From Eshraghiella sp051880035 (GTDB lineage: Bacteria; Bacillota; Clostridia; Lachnospirales; Lachnospiraceae), in NCBI GenBank assembly GCA_051880035.1, contig JBJENE010000003.1, positions 1 through 64,000 of the forward strand: DNA of 64,000 nucleotides, written 5' to 3'. A model generated the notes under the pieces. That model did no database searches, was not told the origin of the DNA, and worked only from the letters and a program-made list of their open reading frames with translations. Each line of letters opens with the position of its first letter. Position 1 is the stretch's first letter. The position numbers and the translations under genes are program-made. Shown one piece after another: positions 33,450 through 41,398 of this stretch.

Positions 33450-34520
33450 CTACTGGTGTCTTGCAAATGCAATCTGAATCAGCTTGTCCACAAGCGTTTT
33501 CTTATCTAATCCTTTATTCTCCCAAAGCATAGGATACATGCTGATGGCAGTAAATCCCGGCATGGTATTCAGTTCGTTAAACACAACCTCGTTGGTTCCT
33601 TTTTCGAGGAAAAAGTCAACTCTTGCCAGTCCGAATCCGTCAACGGCTTTAAAAATTTCAACGGCCTTACGGCGTATCTCGTCTTCTTTGCCCTCAGGGA
33701 ACACAGGATTAACATCCGTCTTGGAATCCGCATTGTTATATTTGGCATCAAAGTCATAAAATGCGGCCTCTTCTGCAGCCAATACTTCTCCGACTCCGGA
33801 TGCTTTAGGCTCTGCTCCGCCTAAAACGGCACATTCTATTTCCCTGCCCACAATTGTCTCTTCCACAAGAATCTTTTCATCATGTCTTGCTGCCTCTTCA
33901 AGGGCCTTAATTAAGGCCTCTTTGTCAGCGGCTTTGGAAACACCCTTTGAAGAGCCGGCATTGCTTGGCTTAACAAAAACAGGGTAGTCCAGTTCTTTTT
34001 CAATTGTATCTATGCAATGCTCCATATTTTTAAGTTCATACCTTCTGACAGGAACATATTTTGCCTGACGGATTGAGCCTATTCTGTCCACTATTACCTT
34101 GGTAAAAAGCTTATCCATGGATACTGCCGATGCCACAACTCCGCATCCTACATATGGTATCCCTGCAAGCTCCAATATTCCCTGAACGGTTCCGTCTTCT
34201 CCGTAAAGACCGTGAAGCACAGGAAAAACCACATCCGTCTCGACACATGAAGCTTTTCCGTCTTCAATTTCCAAGAATCCTTTATGACTTCTGTCCGGAG
34301 AAAGCACCATTGTTACCTTCCCGTCCCTCCATGCACCTGTTTCAATATCTTCAACGCTTTCTGTTTTGAGCCATCTTCCGTCTTTGGTTATTCCTACCAT
34401 AATGACATCATAATAATCTCTGTCTATGTTGTTAATAACCGTTACTGCAGAAATACAGGATACCTCATGTTCTGATGACTGTCCACCGAATAAAACTGCT
34501 ACTTTTGTTTTCTTGTCCAT
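33450..34520 (-). CDS. ddl: D-alanine--D-alanine ligase
   Basis: 356 residues. It makes the D-Ala-D-Ala dipeptide for peptidoglycan precursors in the cytosol. N-terminal VAVLFGGQSSEHEVSCISA, ATP-grasp segments YPVFVKPSNAGSSKGVSKA and EKILVEETIVGREIECAVLG, and the C-terminal LARVDFFLEKGTNEVVFNELNTMPGFTAISMYP with the metal-binding Asn/Glu (segments quoted in part). The tyrosine typical of D-Ala-specific ligases is not positively placed by eye. It heads a short unit with the DUF1934 gene. Confidence 0.93.
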   Translation of the reverse strand: MDKKTKVAVLFGGQSSEHEVSCISAVTVINNIDRDYYDVIMVGITKDGRWLKTESVEDIETGAWRDGKVTMVLSPDRSHKGFLEIEDGKASCVETDVVFPVLHGLYGEDGTVQGILELAGIPYVGCGVVASAVSMDKLFTKVIVDRIGSIRQAKYVPVRRYELKNMEHCIDTIEKELDYPVFVKPSNAGSSKGVSKAADKEALIKALEEAARHDEKILVEETIVGREIECAVLGGAEPKASGVGEVLAAEEAAFYDFDAKYNNADSKTDVNPVFPEGKEDEIRRKAVEIFKAVDGFGLARVDFFLEKGTNEVVFNELNTMPGFTAISMYPMLWENKGLDKKTLVDKLIQIAFARHQ

Positions 34521-34553
34521 ATTATTACCTGCTGAAAAGTCAGCTATCCTTTC

Positions 34554-35192
34554 CTAGTCCAGGAATCCGTTGAGAAAAGTCAGATATTTGAACCTGAACT
34601 GATATTTCTCTTCCCTTAAATCTTCTATTGTAAGTGTATCATATGCTTCTTCAGAAAGTACCGACCTGAACTGTTCTTTGGTGTCCTCCGGAACAACGCT
34701 GCATGCCGAATCCACAAAGCACAGAGGAGGAAACAATACGCACCACCAGTTCCTGCCACAGGCTTCTCCTATGTCTATGCGTAATGCTTCATATTCTCCC
34801 GGCGGAAAACTCATGTCTCCGTATACCTTCATCGGAAAATATGATGTTTCAAAATATACATTTACATCATATGCAAATCCTTCTGATTGTATGACATCAA
34901 GAGCAATCTGCTCTAAATTACCCATGTCATCATATAAAATATTTCTGGCTTCGTCAAGACTTTGTGCCGTTCCTAATTCTTCCTCAAGATACTGCACCAC
35001 CCGATCCTTAACTTTCAGCTTAAGCTCCTGATCCACGGTGCTGTCACTGTTGGCTCTTACATGGAAGCGTATGATATTATCGGCAATTTCTTTTTGTACT
35101 TTATATGTGTCTGATTTTTTATATGTATTAACTGCTATAAATGTCGCTCCTGCTGCCAATGCAAGGAGGACTGTAATCAATATCTTTTTCAT
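34554..35192 (-). CDS. spoIIR: Stage II sporulation protein R
   Basis: 212 residues from the ATG at 35190-35192 (GGAGG eight bases upstream; the longer frame has none). In B. subtilis SpoIIR is secreted from the forespore and triggers SpoIIGA cleavage of pro-sigma-E. The family signatures are all visible: an N-terminal signal/anchor helix (KKILITVLLALAAGATFIAV), IIRFHVRANSDSTVDQELKLKVKD, MKVYGDMSFPPGEYEALRIDIG and GRNWWCVLFPPLCF. The copy looks intact. It lies downstream of ispE and gntR with its own sigma-F-like promoter candidate. Confidence 0.92.
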   Translation of the reverse strand: MKKILITVLLALAAGATFIAVNTYKKSDTYKVQKEIADNIIRFHVRANSDSTVDQELKLKVKDRVVQYLEEELGTAQSLDEARNILYDDMGNLEQIALDVIQSEGFAYDVNVYFETSYFPMKVYGDMSFPPGEYEALRIDIGEACGRNWWCVLFPPLCFVDSACSVVPEDTKEQFRSVLSEEAYDTLTIEDLREEKYQFRFKYLTFLNGFLD

Positions 35193-35193
35193 T

Positions 35194-35251
35194 GTGGGAA
35201 CCTCCGTTATTAATATATTGGAAATTATTCCCACAAAAAACACGGTTATAC
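35194..35251 (-). promoter_or_regulatory. Sigma-F-like promoter candidate and 5'-UTR inverted repeat of spoIIR
   Basis: Minus strand GTATA (35247-35251), 14 bases, then GGGAATAAT (35224-35232). The -10 fits the forespore pattern GGnrAnAnT, but the spacing is a base or so short of the B. subtilis norm. In addition GTGGGAA and TTCCCAC (35228-35234 and 35194-35200) form an inverted repeat that encloses the GGAGG site just before the ATG. Confidence 0.4.
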
Positions 35252-35923
35252 AGATTTTTGTGAAATATCCTCACAGATTCTTTGCTGCTGCCTTTTAATA
35301 TGTGATGTAATAAGCTCTGAAGCTTTCTCTTCATCTCCGGCTTCCAATGCATCTATTATCGCTTCATGTTCTGCCAGGATGGTATCATAACCGCTTACGC
35401 TTCTTAAATATTCCACACGATACCGGAGCACATGCACCTCCAACAGACGAAGTACATTTAAAAGTACTTTATTTCCGGTGATTTCGCATATTGAGTGATG
35501 AAGTGTGTTATCGGCCTCAAAAGTGCCTTCAATTTTGCCTGCGTTTACGGCAGAACGCATTTCATCATTAATCCGTCTTAATTTTTCAATATGCTCCGGC
35601 AGACATCTTTTCGCCGCGAGCCTGACAGCCATATCCTCTATAACAATTCTTACCGACAGTGCATCCTGTACATCTTTACCTGTAATTCCGGAAACTCTTG
35701 CTCCGCAGTGAGGCTCAATTATAACAAGCTGTTCCTTGGCAAGCCTGTGAATAGCTTCTCTTACCGGAGTTCTGCTCACACCAAGTTTATTGGCAAGCGG
35801 AATTTCCATCAGCCTTTCATTCGGCTCAAGTTCTCCTTTTAAGATAGCGTTTTTTAACTCAAGGTACACCGAATCCTTCAGTGACGCCCCGTCTCCTTTA
35901 TCCATTATAAGTATTTCAGACAT
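35246..35923 (-). CDS. GntR family regulator, FadR/FCD type
   Basis: 225 residues. Winged HTH at residues 14-80: LKDSVYLELKNAILKGELEPNERL, then LANKLGVSRTPVREAIHRLAKEQLV. The FCD ligand-binding helical domain (about 90-220) carries the expected metal-type residues in the DNTLHHSICEITGN and EHEAIIDALEAGD helices. The effector is unknown; FCD regulators usually sense small carboxylic acids. The ispE stop and this ATG overlap as TAATG, so the two are coupled. Confidence 0.9.
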   Translation of the reverse strand: MSEILIMDKGDGASLKDSVYLELKNAILKGELEPNERLMEIPLANKLGVSRTPVREAIHRLAKEQLVIIEPHCGARVSGITGKDVQDALSVRIVIEDMAVRLAAKRCLPEHIEKLRRINDEMRSAVNAGKIEGTFEADNTLHHSICEITGNKVLLNVLRLLEVHVLRYRVEYLRSVSGYDTILAEHEAIIDALEAGDEEKASELITSHIKRQQQRICEDISQKSV

Positions 35924-36798
35924 TATGCCATCCCTCCGTTAATCAATTCAGTAACATAGGAAATTCTTGCTCTGTTTCCGCGGCGAAGATATTCGTTGCA
36001 CTTATCTGCTTCATCCTTATCATCAAACAATCCGAATACCGTAGGACCGCTGCCGCTCATAATTGCATTCAGCGCGCCGCAATCCATCATATCTTCTTTG
36101 ATACCTGTGATTACCGGGTACTTTGTCTCGGTTACCGTTTCCAGAACATTCCCAAGTCTGTCTGCAACATCATAAAGCCTGCCTTCTTTAATTGCCAGAA
36201 TCATACCGTCTATATCCGGATGCTTTGTATTATCATCCAGAACAAGATTGTCATATACATATTTGGTCGAAACGCTTATTGCAGGCTTACCCACAACAAC
36301 ATAACAGGAAGGACAATCATTAAGTCTCGTAAGTCTGTCACCTATTCCTTCTGCAAGCGCAGTTCCTCCCATTATACAGTAAGGAATATCTGCGCCAAGC
36401 ATGGCACCTCTTTTCATAAGTTCTTCCATGGAAAGATTAAGTCCGAAAAGAGTATTCATTCCGCGAAGAACTGCTGCGGCATCGGAACTGCCGCCCGCCA
36501 TTCCCGCTGCTACCGGAATAAATTTAAAAAGGTCTATATCAACACCGGCTGTAATGCCGAATTCCTTAATCAAAAGGTCTGCAGCCCTGTATACAAGGTT
36601 ATCTGCACCCGTTGGCAGGAAAGAGAGATTAGTCTTAACCGTTATTCTGCCCGAATTGTTTTTGAAGATATTAACTTTGTCAAACATATCTATGTTCTGC
36701 ATAACCATGCGAACTTCATGATATCCGTTATCCAGAGTTCCCAAAACATCCAGTCCCAGGTTAATCTTGGCATAAGCCCTCATGTTGATATATTCCAT
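35923..36798 (-). CDS. ispE: 4-diphosphocytidyl-2-C-methyl-D-erythritol kinase
   Basis: 291 residues, a GHMP kinase of the MEP isoprenoid pathway. MRAYAKINLGLDVLG with the catalytic Lys/Asp region of the family near residues 6-20, ATP loop PVAAGMAGGSSDAAAVLRGMN, and the late motif AIMSGSGPTVFGLF. AAGGAGG lies seven bases upstream of the ATG. It is the first gene of a unit with gntR and probably spoIIR. Coupling of ispE to a GntR gene could reflect simple operon sharing. Confidence 0.95.
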   Translation of the reverse strand: MEYINMRAYAKINLGLDVLGTLDNGYHEVRMVMQNIDMFDKVNIFKNNSGRITVKTNLSFLPTGADNLVYRAADLLIKEFGITAGVDIDLFKFIPVAAGMAGGSSDAAAVLRGMNTLFGLNLSMEELMKRGAMLGADIPYCIMGGTALAEGIGDRLTRLNDCPSCYVVVGKPAISVSTKYVYDNLVLDDNTKHPDIDGMILAIKEGRLYDVADRLGNVLETVTETKYPVITGIKEDMMDCGALNAIMSGSGPTVFGLFDDKDEADKCNEYLRRGNRARISYVTELINGGMA

Positions 36799-36813
36799 GA
36801 TAAGTCCTCCTTA

Positions 36814-36868
36814 TGTATGCTTTCATTATATTCCCCAAAGGGGTTAAAATCAACTCCTCTTGCATACA
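36814..36868 (-). promoter_or_regulatory. Promoter of the ispE-gntR unit flanked by inverted repeats
   Basis: Minus strand TTGATT (36848-36853), 17 bases, TATAAT (36825-36830). The spacer contains the palindrome CCCC-TTT-GGGG, and the whole promoter is bracketed by TGTATGC (36862-36868) and GCATACA (36814-36820), a 7-bp inverted repeat. The GntR protein encoded by the second gene is a candidate ligand. Confidence 0.55.
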
Positions 36869-36894
36869 CGAGAAGGATTTCTTTCCGTCTTTTT

Positions 36895-38475
36895 CTATTT
36901 GCCGGACGGTGCACATACACAGTATTTCATAAGAAGCAGCTTCATGCCGGGTTTAACCGCACTGCTTTCAAGGTTGTTTAGTTTCATTATTTCTTCCTGG
37001 GTGGTGCAGTACTTTTTGGCAATATCCCACAGAGTATCGCCTTCACATGTAATATAGCCCACAAGGCCCGGAAGGTTTTTAATTTTTTCCATATCCGGAG
37101 CTTTTACCTCTATCTCCGTAATGACATTGTCTTTATGGTTCTCCATTACCATAATATCCACTCCGACGGAGCATTTTATGTCCACTGTGCCACCGCCTGT
37201 AAGAACTGCGCCAATCTGCAGATATCCCGGTCCGGCAGAATAAATGCAGTCGGTACAATCTGAATTGATTTCCATTTCGGTATGGAAAGGTATCTGGTAT
37301 ACCGCACATCCGATTCTGTCTGCATCATCAGCCTTAAGATAAACAACCGATACTGAAACGGAACCCTCAACCTGCAGTAAGCCGTTTTCGGAACTCACAT
37401 CTTCAATATGCACATCTCCGCTGCTGTGTACGATTTGAAGAATTCCGCTTTCTGCCATTTTAAATCTTTCATTCAGGTGGCATTTTGCGTTATTTTTTAT
37501 CAGAAAAGATTCATATGATGCGTCTTCTTTTTTCATAATAAGTTCATACTCCGGAGAATAAGCATCCATGAGAACATCATATGTTTCTTCGGCATAAGCC
37601 TGCATAAAGAGTTCAAGAATCAGCTCTCCTTCCAGGATTCTCATTTCACCGTTATCATCAGGTCTGGCATTAAGATTAATCTCTGATACAAACACAGACA
37701 CATCCGGAATCATTTCCTCCGTGCAGCCGCTTAATTCTATTTTACCCGAATACGGAACTATATCCTCATAAAAATTCAGTTTCATATTGCTGTCTCCCGC
37801 ATTTTCCCCCATTTGCTCGGATTCATAAATGCAGAATATTGAAATTTCACCTTTGATGCTCAATTCCCCGTCACAGGCACGGATATCCATGCTTTGAGGT
37901 TCCAGTTCATACCATACAATATTTCCTATGTTTTCCCTGTCAGACGGGAGTGTAACAGATTCCCTTATACGGAAAATATCCTTTTTGGATGCTCCAAGCT
38001 TCATGACATTCATCGGGTGGTGAAGTGTCTGGAGCTTATCTGAAGAGAGATTACATACCAGATCCTTCTCACTTATGCAGTCAGACTTCACTGTCAGCGT
38101 AATAAGTGCTTTAACACTTATTTTCCGTGAGTGAATAACATGAACGGTTAAATCTTCCAGCACATAGTTACATTTTATCAGGTCCTGGGGCATGGTGCCC
38201 TGAAGCTGAACCGTTTCCTCAAAAGGAATTTTTCCCTCCATGGAGGCACATCCTTCATCCGTACCGTATAAAAACTTAAAATTCAGATTTCCTCCGATTA
38301 TGACTTTGTCATCGGATGCTCTTACCTTTTCTAAAACCACCATTCCGTGTTCTTTTATTTTTTTGACAATGTCCGGTTTGCTGTCAGGTACATTAAAATC
38401 TTCGTCAAGGGTAATTGTCTGTTCGGCTTTTCCTTTTTGATAATTCATATGTATTCTTTTTTTAATTATTTCCAT
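36895..38475 (-). CDS. sipL: SipL-like spore coat morphogenetic protein (DUF3794/SPOCS repeats plus LysM)
   Basis: 526 residues. Several DUF3794/SPOCS-type beta segments fill residues 20-460, the first being TITLDEDFNVPDSKPDIVKKIKEHG. A C-terminal LysM domain covers about 468-518 (YITCEGDTLWDIAKKYCTTQEEIMKLNNL and VKPGMKLLLM). C. difficile SipL, the clostridial counterpart of SpoVID, has this size and domain order and links SpoIVA to the spore surface in the mother cell. GGGG lies seven bases before the ATG. A sigma-E-like promoter lies 32 bases upstream. Paralogous DUF3794-LysM proteins exist, so exact orthology is probable, not certain. Confidence 0.8.
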   Translation of the reverse strand: MEIIKKRIHMNYQKGKAEQTITLDEDFNVPDSKPDIVKKIKEHGMVVLEKVRASDDKVIIGGNLNFKFLYGTDEGCASMEGKIPFEETVQLQGTMPQDLIKCNYVLEDLTVHVIHSRKISVKALITLTVKSDCISEKDLVCNLSSDKLQTLHHPMNVMKLGASKKDIFRIRESVTLPSDRENIGNIVWYELEPQSMDIRACDGELSIKGEISIFCIYESEQMGENAGDSNMKLNFYEDIVPYSGKIELSGCTEEMIPDVSVFVSEINLNARPDDNGEMRILEGELILELFMQAYAEETYDVLMDAYSPEYELIMKKEDASYESFLIKNNAKCHLNERFKMAESGILQIVHSSGDVHIEDVSSENGLLQVEGSVSVSVVYLKADDADRIGCAVYQIPFHTEMEINSDCTDCIYSAGPGYLQIGAVLTGGGTVDIKCSVGVDIMVMENHKDNVITEIEVKAPDMEKIKNLPGLVGYITCEGDTLWDIAKKYCTTQEEIMKLNNLESSAVKPGMKLLLMKYCVCAPSGK

Positions 38476-38506
38476 AAAAATTCCCCTGCTTTCTCCAATC
38501 TATTTA

Positions 38507-38535
38507 AGGATATGATGAAAAACAGGGGAATATGC
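38507..38535 (-). promoter_or_regulatory. Sigma-E-type promoter of sipL
   Basis: Minus strand GCATATT (38529-38535), exactly 14 bases, CATATCCT (38507-38514). The -35 fits KMATATT perfectly, and the -10 keeps CATA and the final T. Same -35 and spacing as the spoIID-like promoter at 12991-13019. Confidence 0.6.
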
Positions 38536-38939
38536 TACTCAAAAGTAATATTCTTATCAGTATATTCAATTTTAATAACAATGTAAGGATAGGTTGCCAT
38601 TTTATTAACTGCCTCTCCGGCTGACGGACCTATCAGTGTGGTATGAAAGCTTATTCCGGCATCGCTTTCCATAAGGGAATCTACGCGTATGCTGTATCCT
38701 CCCGTGGCCTGGGTGCCATACCCTTTGGCAATATACAGGTATCCTTCCATTCCGAAAGTAAATGCAAATTCCTCAGTCTTTTTCTCATCAATCATGGTAA
38801 GAAGTTCTTCAGGAATACTTTCTTTCTCCACAACGGTAAAATCAACAGGTGTCTTATTCTCGTCGGAAGTCTTTTTGGAGGAGCATCCCATACAGAAAAC
38901 AAGCATCACCGCTAAAATAATAACACTTAACCTTTTCAT
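38535..38939 (-). CDS. PrcB-like lipoprotein
   Basis: 134 residues. Lipoprotein signal with lipobox VFCMGCSS (Cys about residue 19). The mature domain resembles the PrcB C-terminal domain: FAFTFGMEGYLYIAKGYG, TGGYSIRVDSLMESDAGISFHTTLIGPS and YPYIVIKIEYTDKNITFE (quoted in part). In Treponema PrcB assists an outer-sheath protease; the role in Firmicutes is unknown. It may be a protease-resistant or protease-interacting surface protein. It sits upstream of sipL but is probably independent. Confidence 0.7.
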   Translation of the reverse strand: MKRLSVIILAVMLVFCMGCSSKKTSDENKTPVDFTVVEKESIPEELLTMIDEKKTEEFAFTFGMEGYLYIAKGYGTQATGGYSIRVDSLMESDAGISFHTTLIGPSAGEAVNKMATYPYIVIKIEYTDKNITFE

Positions 38940-38992
38940 ATATGTCCTGCATTTTTTATAAATATATATGCAGCATACATACCGAAAAATAC

Positions 38993-40291
38993 TTATTTAT
39001 CCGTAAAATCATATGTCACATCATCTCCGCCTTCCGCAAGAGTGACTGAATAGCTTTTTATCTCGTTATTGTACAGAACAGTTATTACATGATCTCCCGT
39101 AATCATAGAGAAAGTAACGGGAGCCGTTCCCTTATAACTTCCGTCAAAGTATACAAATCCACCCTCCGGTCCGCTTACGGTAACCTTATTTACGGTACTT
39201 ACAACCGTCTCTGTCGGGGTATCCGTTTCATTCTCGGACCCGGTCTCATTATTGCCTGAAGTCTCGCTTTGCACGGATGATTTCTTGAGGTCAATGCTTA
39301 TAACCTGATATCCGGTCTCTACAGTAATGGTATCGGTATATTCATTATAGCCGTCCGCTGTAACGGAAATTTTATGTCTGCCGGTGTTAAGCGTCAGTAT
39401 TTTACTACAATCAATCTCTTTTCCGTCAAGATATACGATGGCATCGGAAGGGGTCACATTAAAAAGAACACTTCCCGTCTCAGTTACTATTACTTCCACA
39501 TCCGAAAAATCCACATTACTCTTCATATCCCTTGTAACTGTGACATATTTCTCAGAATAATAGCTTCCGTTCCTGGCTTCCACCTTATAAAAGCCCTCCT
39601 TAACAATAATCATCATATCTTCTTCAATAACCTTGACTACTGTTCCGCCTATATCTATCAATCCGCCCACAAAAAGGGATTCTCCGCTTAATGTAATATA
39701 TCCGTGTCCTTTATCCACCACAATTGAAACAATTTTATTGTCATATCCTCTGACAATGAGCTGGTCCTGTGAATTAAGCTCCATTATGGAAATCTGCTCT
39801 CCCTCGGAGAAAACGGCAGTATACTTATCATAATAATAAAGTGACTTGCCGATTCTCATGGAATGCTCCGTCTCGTTCACATGGAATGAAGAAACCTTGG
39901 AATTCTCCCAGACCTTGTCATCATCCGATACCTGCATTTTGCTGATAGTGTTACTTTCCGAGTCAAACTCCACATCCGCAACAAGTCCCTCAGACATGGA
40001 ACTTACGGAAGTAACACTGCCGGATTTATTATAAAACATTGCTCCGGTGCCGTATGTACATATATATTCTTCATTGTCATCTATCGATATAAAAGAGATA
40101 ACCCGGTTCTCTTCGTCCACATTGAGAAGCACACCAATCATACTCACGGTTCTGTGCTTTGTTGCATCAGTCTGTGTCTCTTTCGTGGAGTCAGACTTAT
40201 TCTTTTTAGTATTGCCGTCAAAAGAACAGGCGCAAAGCATAATCCCGCATAGAGCAAGGATTAAAATAAAATAGCCGTATTTCTTTATCAT
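38993..40291 (-). CDS. PEGA domain lipoprotein
   Basis: 432 residues. Lipobox IMLCACSF with Cys near residue 22. A middle beta-rich region (about 50-250) is unidentified. A PEGA domain lies at about 275-330 (GSVLFNVTPSDAIVYLDGKEIDCSK...HKISVTADGYNEYTDTITVE), and a second PEGA-like repeat near 370-428 (VTVSGPEGGFVYFDGSYKGTAPVTF). Between them is a Ser/Thr/Glu linker. PEGA domains are surface carbohydrate- or wall-associated beta modules; no specific role is known. It is monocistronic between the CotS-like gene and the PrcB gene. Confidence 0.75.
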   Translation of the reverse strand: MIKKYGYFILILALCGIMLCACSFDGNTKKNKSDSTKETQTDATKHRTVSMIGVLLNVDEENRVISFISIDDNEEYICTYGTGAMFYNKSGSVTSVSSMSEGLVADVEFDSESNTISKMQVSDDDKVWENSKVSSFHVNETEHSMRIGKSLYYYDKYTAVFSEGEQISIMELNSQDQLIVRGYDNKIVSIVVDKGHGYITLSGESLFVGGLIDIGGTVVKVIEEDMMIIVKEGFYKVEARNGSYYSEKYVTVTRDMKSNVDFSDVEVIVTETGSVLFNVTPSDAIVYLDGKEIDCSKILTLNTGRHKISVTADGYNEYTDTITVETGYQVISIDLKKSSVQSETSGNNETGSENETDTPTETVVSTVNKVTVSGPEGGFVYFDGSYKGTAPVTFSMITGDHVITVLYNNEIKSYSVTLAEGGDDVTYDFTDK

Positions 40292-40328
40292 AAGTACCTC
40301 CGTAATATTGTGATTATATCACACTTTT

Positions 40329-41324
40329 TCACTGATGAATAGTCTTTATAAACTCCAGCCGTTTCACATTCTGCTCCTTTACGCGGCAGAGTTTTTCCAG
40401 ATTTTTGGCAGGAAGCCAGGCCTTATTGGAATTGTAATATCCGTTAAGAATTTTCCAGAACTTCTCGGGAAAAGAAAAAAGTATGGGCAGAAGTTCCAGT
40501 TCTGCCTCCCTGAGTGTTCTTACTTTATCGTACTCCGTAAGGATTTTATGTCCCAGTTTTATATCCCAGTCATATTTTTCCATAATTTTACGCATTATAT
40601 GATAAAGGTCGCATATCCCGTAATTCCTGTTCATCTTTTCAAAATTAATAATTACGGGAGCTCCTGCCTGAAAACATATATTGTGATAGCTGTAATCTCC
40701 GTGGCATAATTCCTTTTTCAAAATACTTCGTCCCAAAAAATCGTTAAGTTCCGTAAGTGCCTTTTTTCCTTCTTCATAAAATTCATCACAGCAGGATGCG
40801 GCAAGAATTTCAAACTCGTTCCTGTTATTGCGTCCTGAAAGATATTTTTTAATGCGATGTATCTCCTTTAAATGGCGGCTCATAAGTGCAGACATATCCG
40901 GTGCCCGGTAAAGAAATTCATTTTCGCTTTCTGTATCATTTATCATTCTCTTGTTTTCATATTCGGACAACTCGTTATGCAGAATTCCAAGACCTTTTAC
41001 CGCCTGCATAATATCCCCATAGTTTTTTATGTCACAATCACGACAGTCAAACCACTCTTTTACAATGTATCGGTTTCCGTCTTCACTTTGCGTACTGTAT
41101 TCACCATCTTTATTTTTTACATAGGCATCCACACATATTTTCTTACTTTCCTTCAGCTTTTCCAGTATTTCTCCTACCTGACAAAGTCGTCTGCTTCCGC
41201 CTTTATACTCTCTTAAAAGCATAAGGCCTCTGTCGGTTTTTAGAATATAAGCTCCCCTTCCTCTTGATGTCCCTTCCACTGAAAAATCGTATTGTTCCAA
41301 TATATCTAACCCTTTATCTGCCAT
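40329..41324 (-). CDS. CotS-like spore coat kinase homolog
   Basis: 331 residues of the CotS/aminoglycoside-phosphotransferase fold. A glycine-poor N-lobe with GAYILKTDRGLMLLREYKGG, the catalytic loop ELCHGDYSYHNICF (HxDxxxxN), and VIINFEKMNRNYGICDLYH, where Asn stands at the usual metal-binding Asp. This substitution seems common in this CotS branch. The C-terminal PEKFWKILNGYYNSNKAWLP is typical of clostridial CotS proteins. The phosphate acceptor is unknown. The start lies directly after a T-run of a terminator hairpin, so its ribosome binding site (GGGATGG) is inside that stem. Confidence 0.75.
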   Translation of the reverse strand: MADKGLDILEQYDFSVEGTSRGRGAYILKTDRGLMLLREYKGGSRRLCQVGEILEKLKESKKICVDAYVKNKDGEYSTQSEDGNRYIVKEWFDCRDCDIKNYGDIMQAVKGLGILHNELSEYENKRMINDTESENEFLYRAPDMSALMSRHLKEIHRIKKYLSGRNNRNEFEILAASCCDEFYEEGKKALTELNDFLGRSILKKELCHGDYSYHNICFQAGAPVIINFEKMNRNYGICDLYHIMRKIMEKYDWDIKLGHKILTEYDKVRTLREAELELLPILFSFPEKFWKILNGYYNSNKAWLPAKNLEKLCRVKEQNVKRLEFIKTIHQ

Positions 41325-41397
41325 AAAAAAACCATCCCATCGATTCTAAACTATCTAATTTTATGATATGTGAATCGTAAATATGAGGATGGTTTTT
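41325..41397. terminator. Hairpin after cca that abuts the cotS-like start codon
   Basis: CCATCC (41332-41337) pairs with GGATGG (41387-41392), flanked by A and T runs on each side. CGATTC/GAATCG pair inside. On the minus strand it begins right after the cca stop and its T-run reaches the next ATG. It terminates cca and may attenuate or hide the site of the next gene. Confidence 0.65.
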
Positions 41398-41398
41398 A

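Noticed and set aside
40329..41324. Inactivated kinase because Asn replaces the usual metal-binding Asp
   Set aside because: This branch of CotS-like proteins seems to carry the Asn generally, so it is not good evidence for decay.
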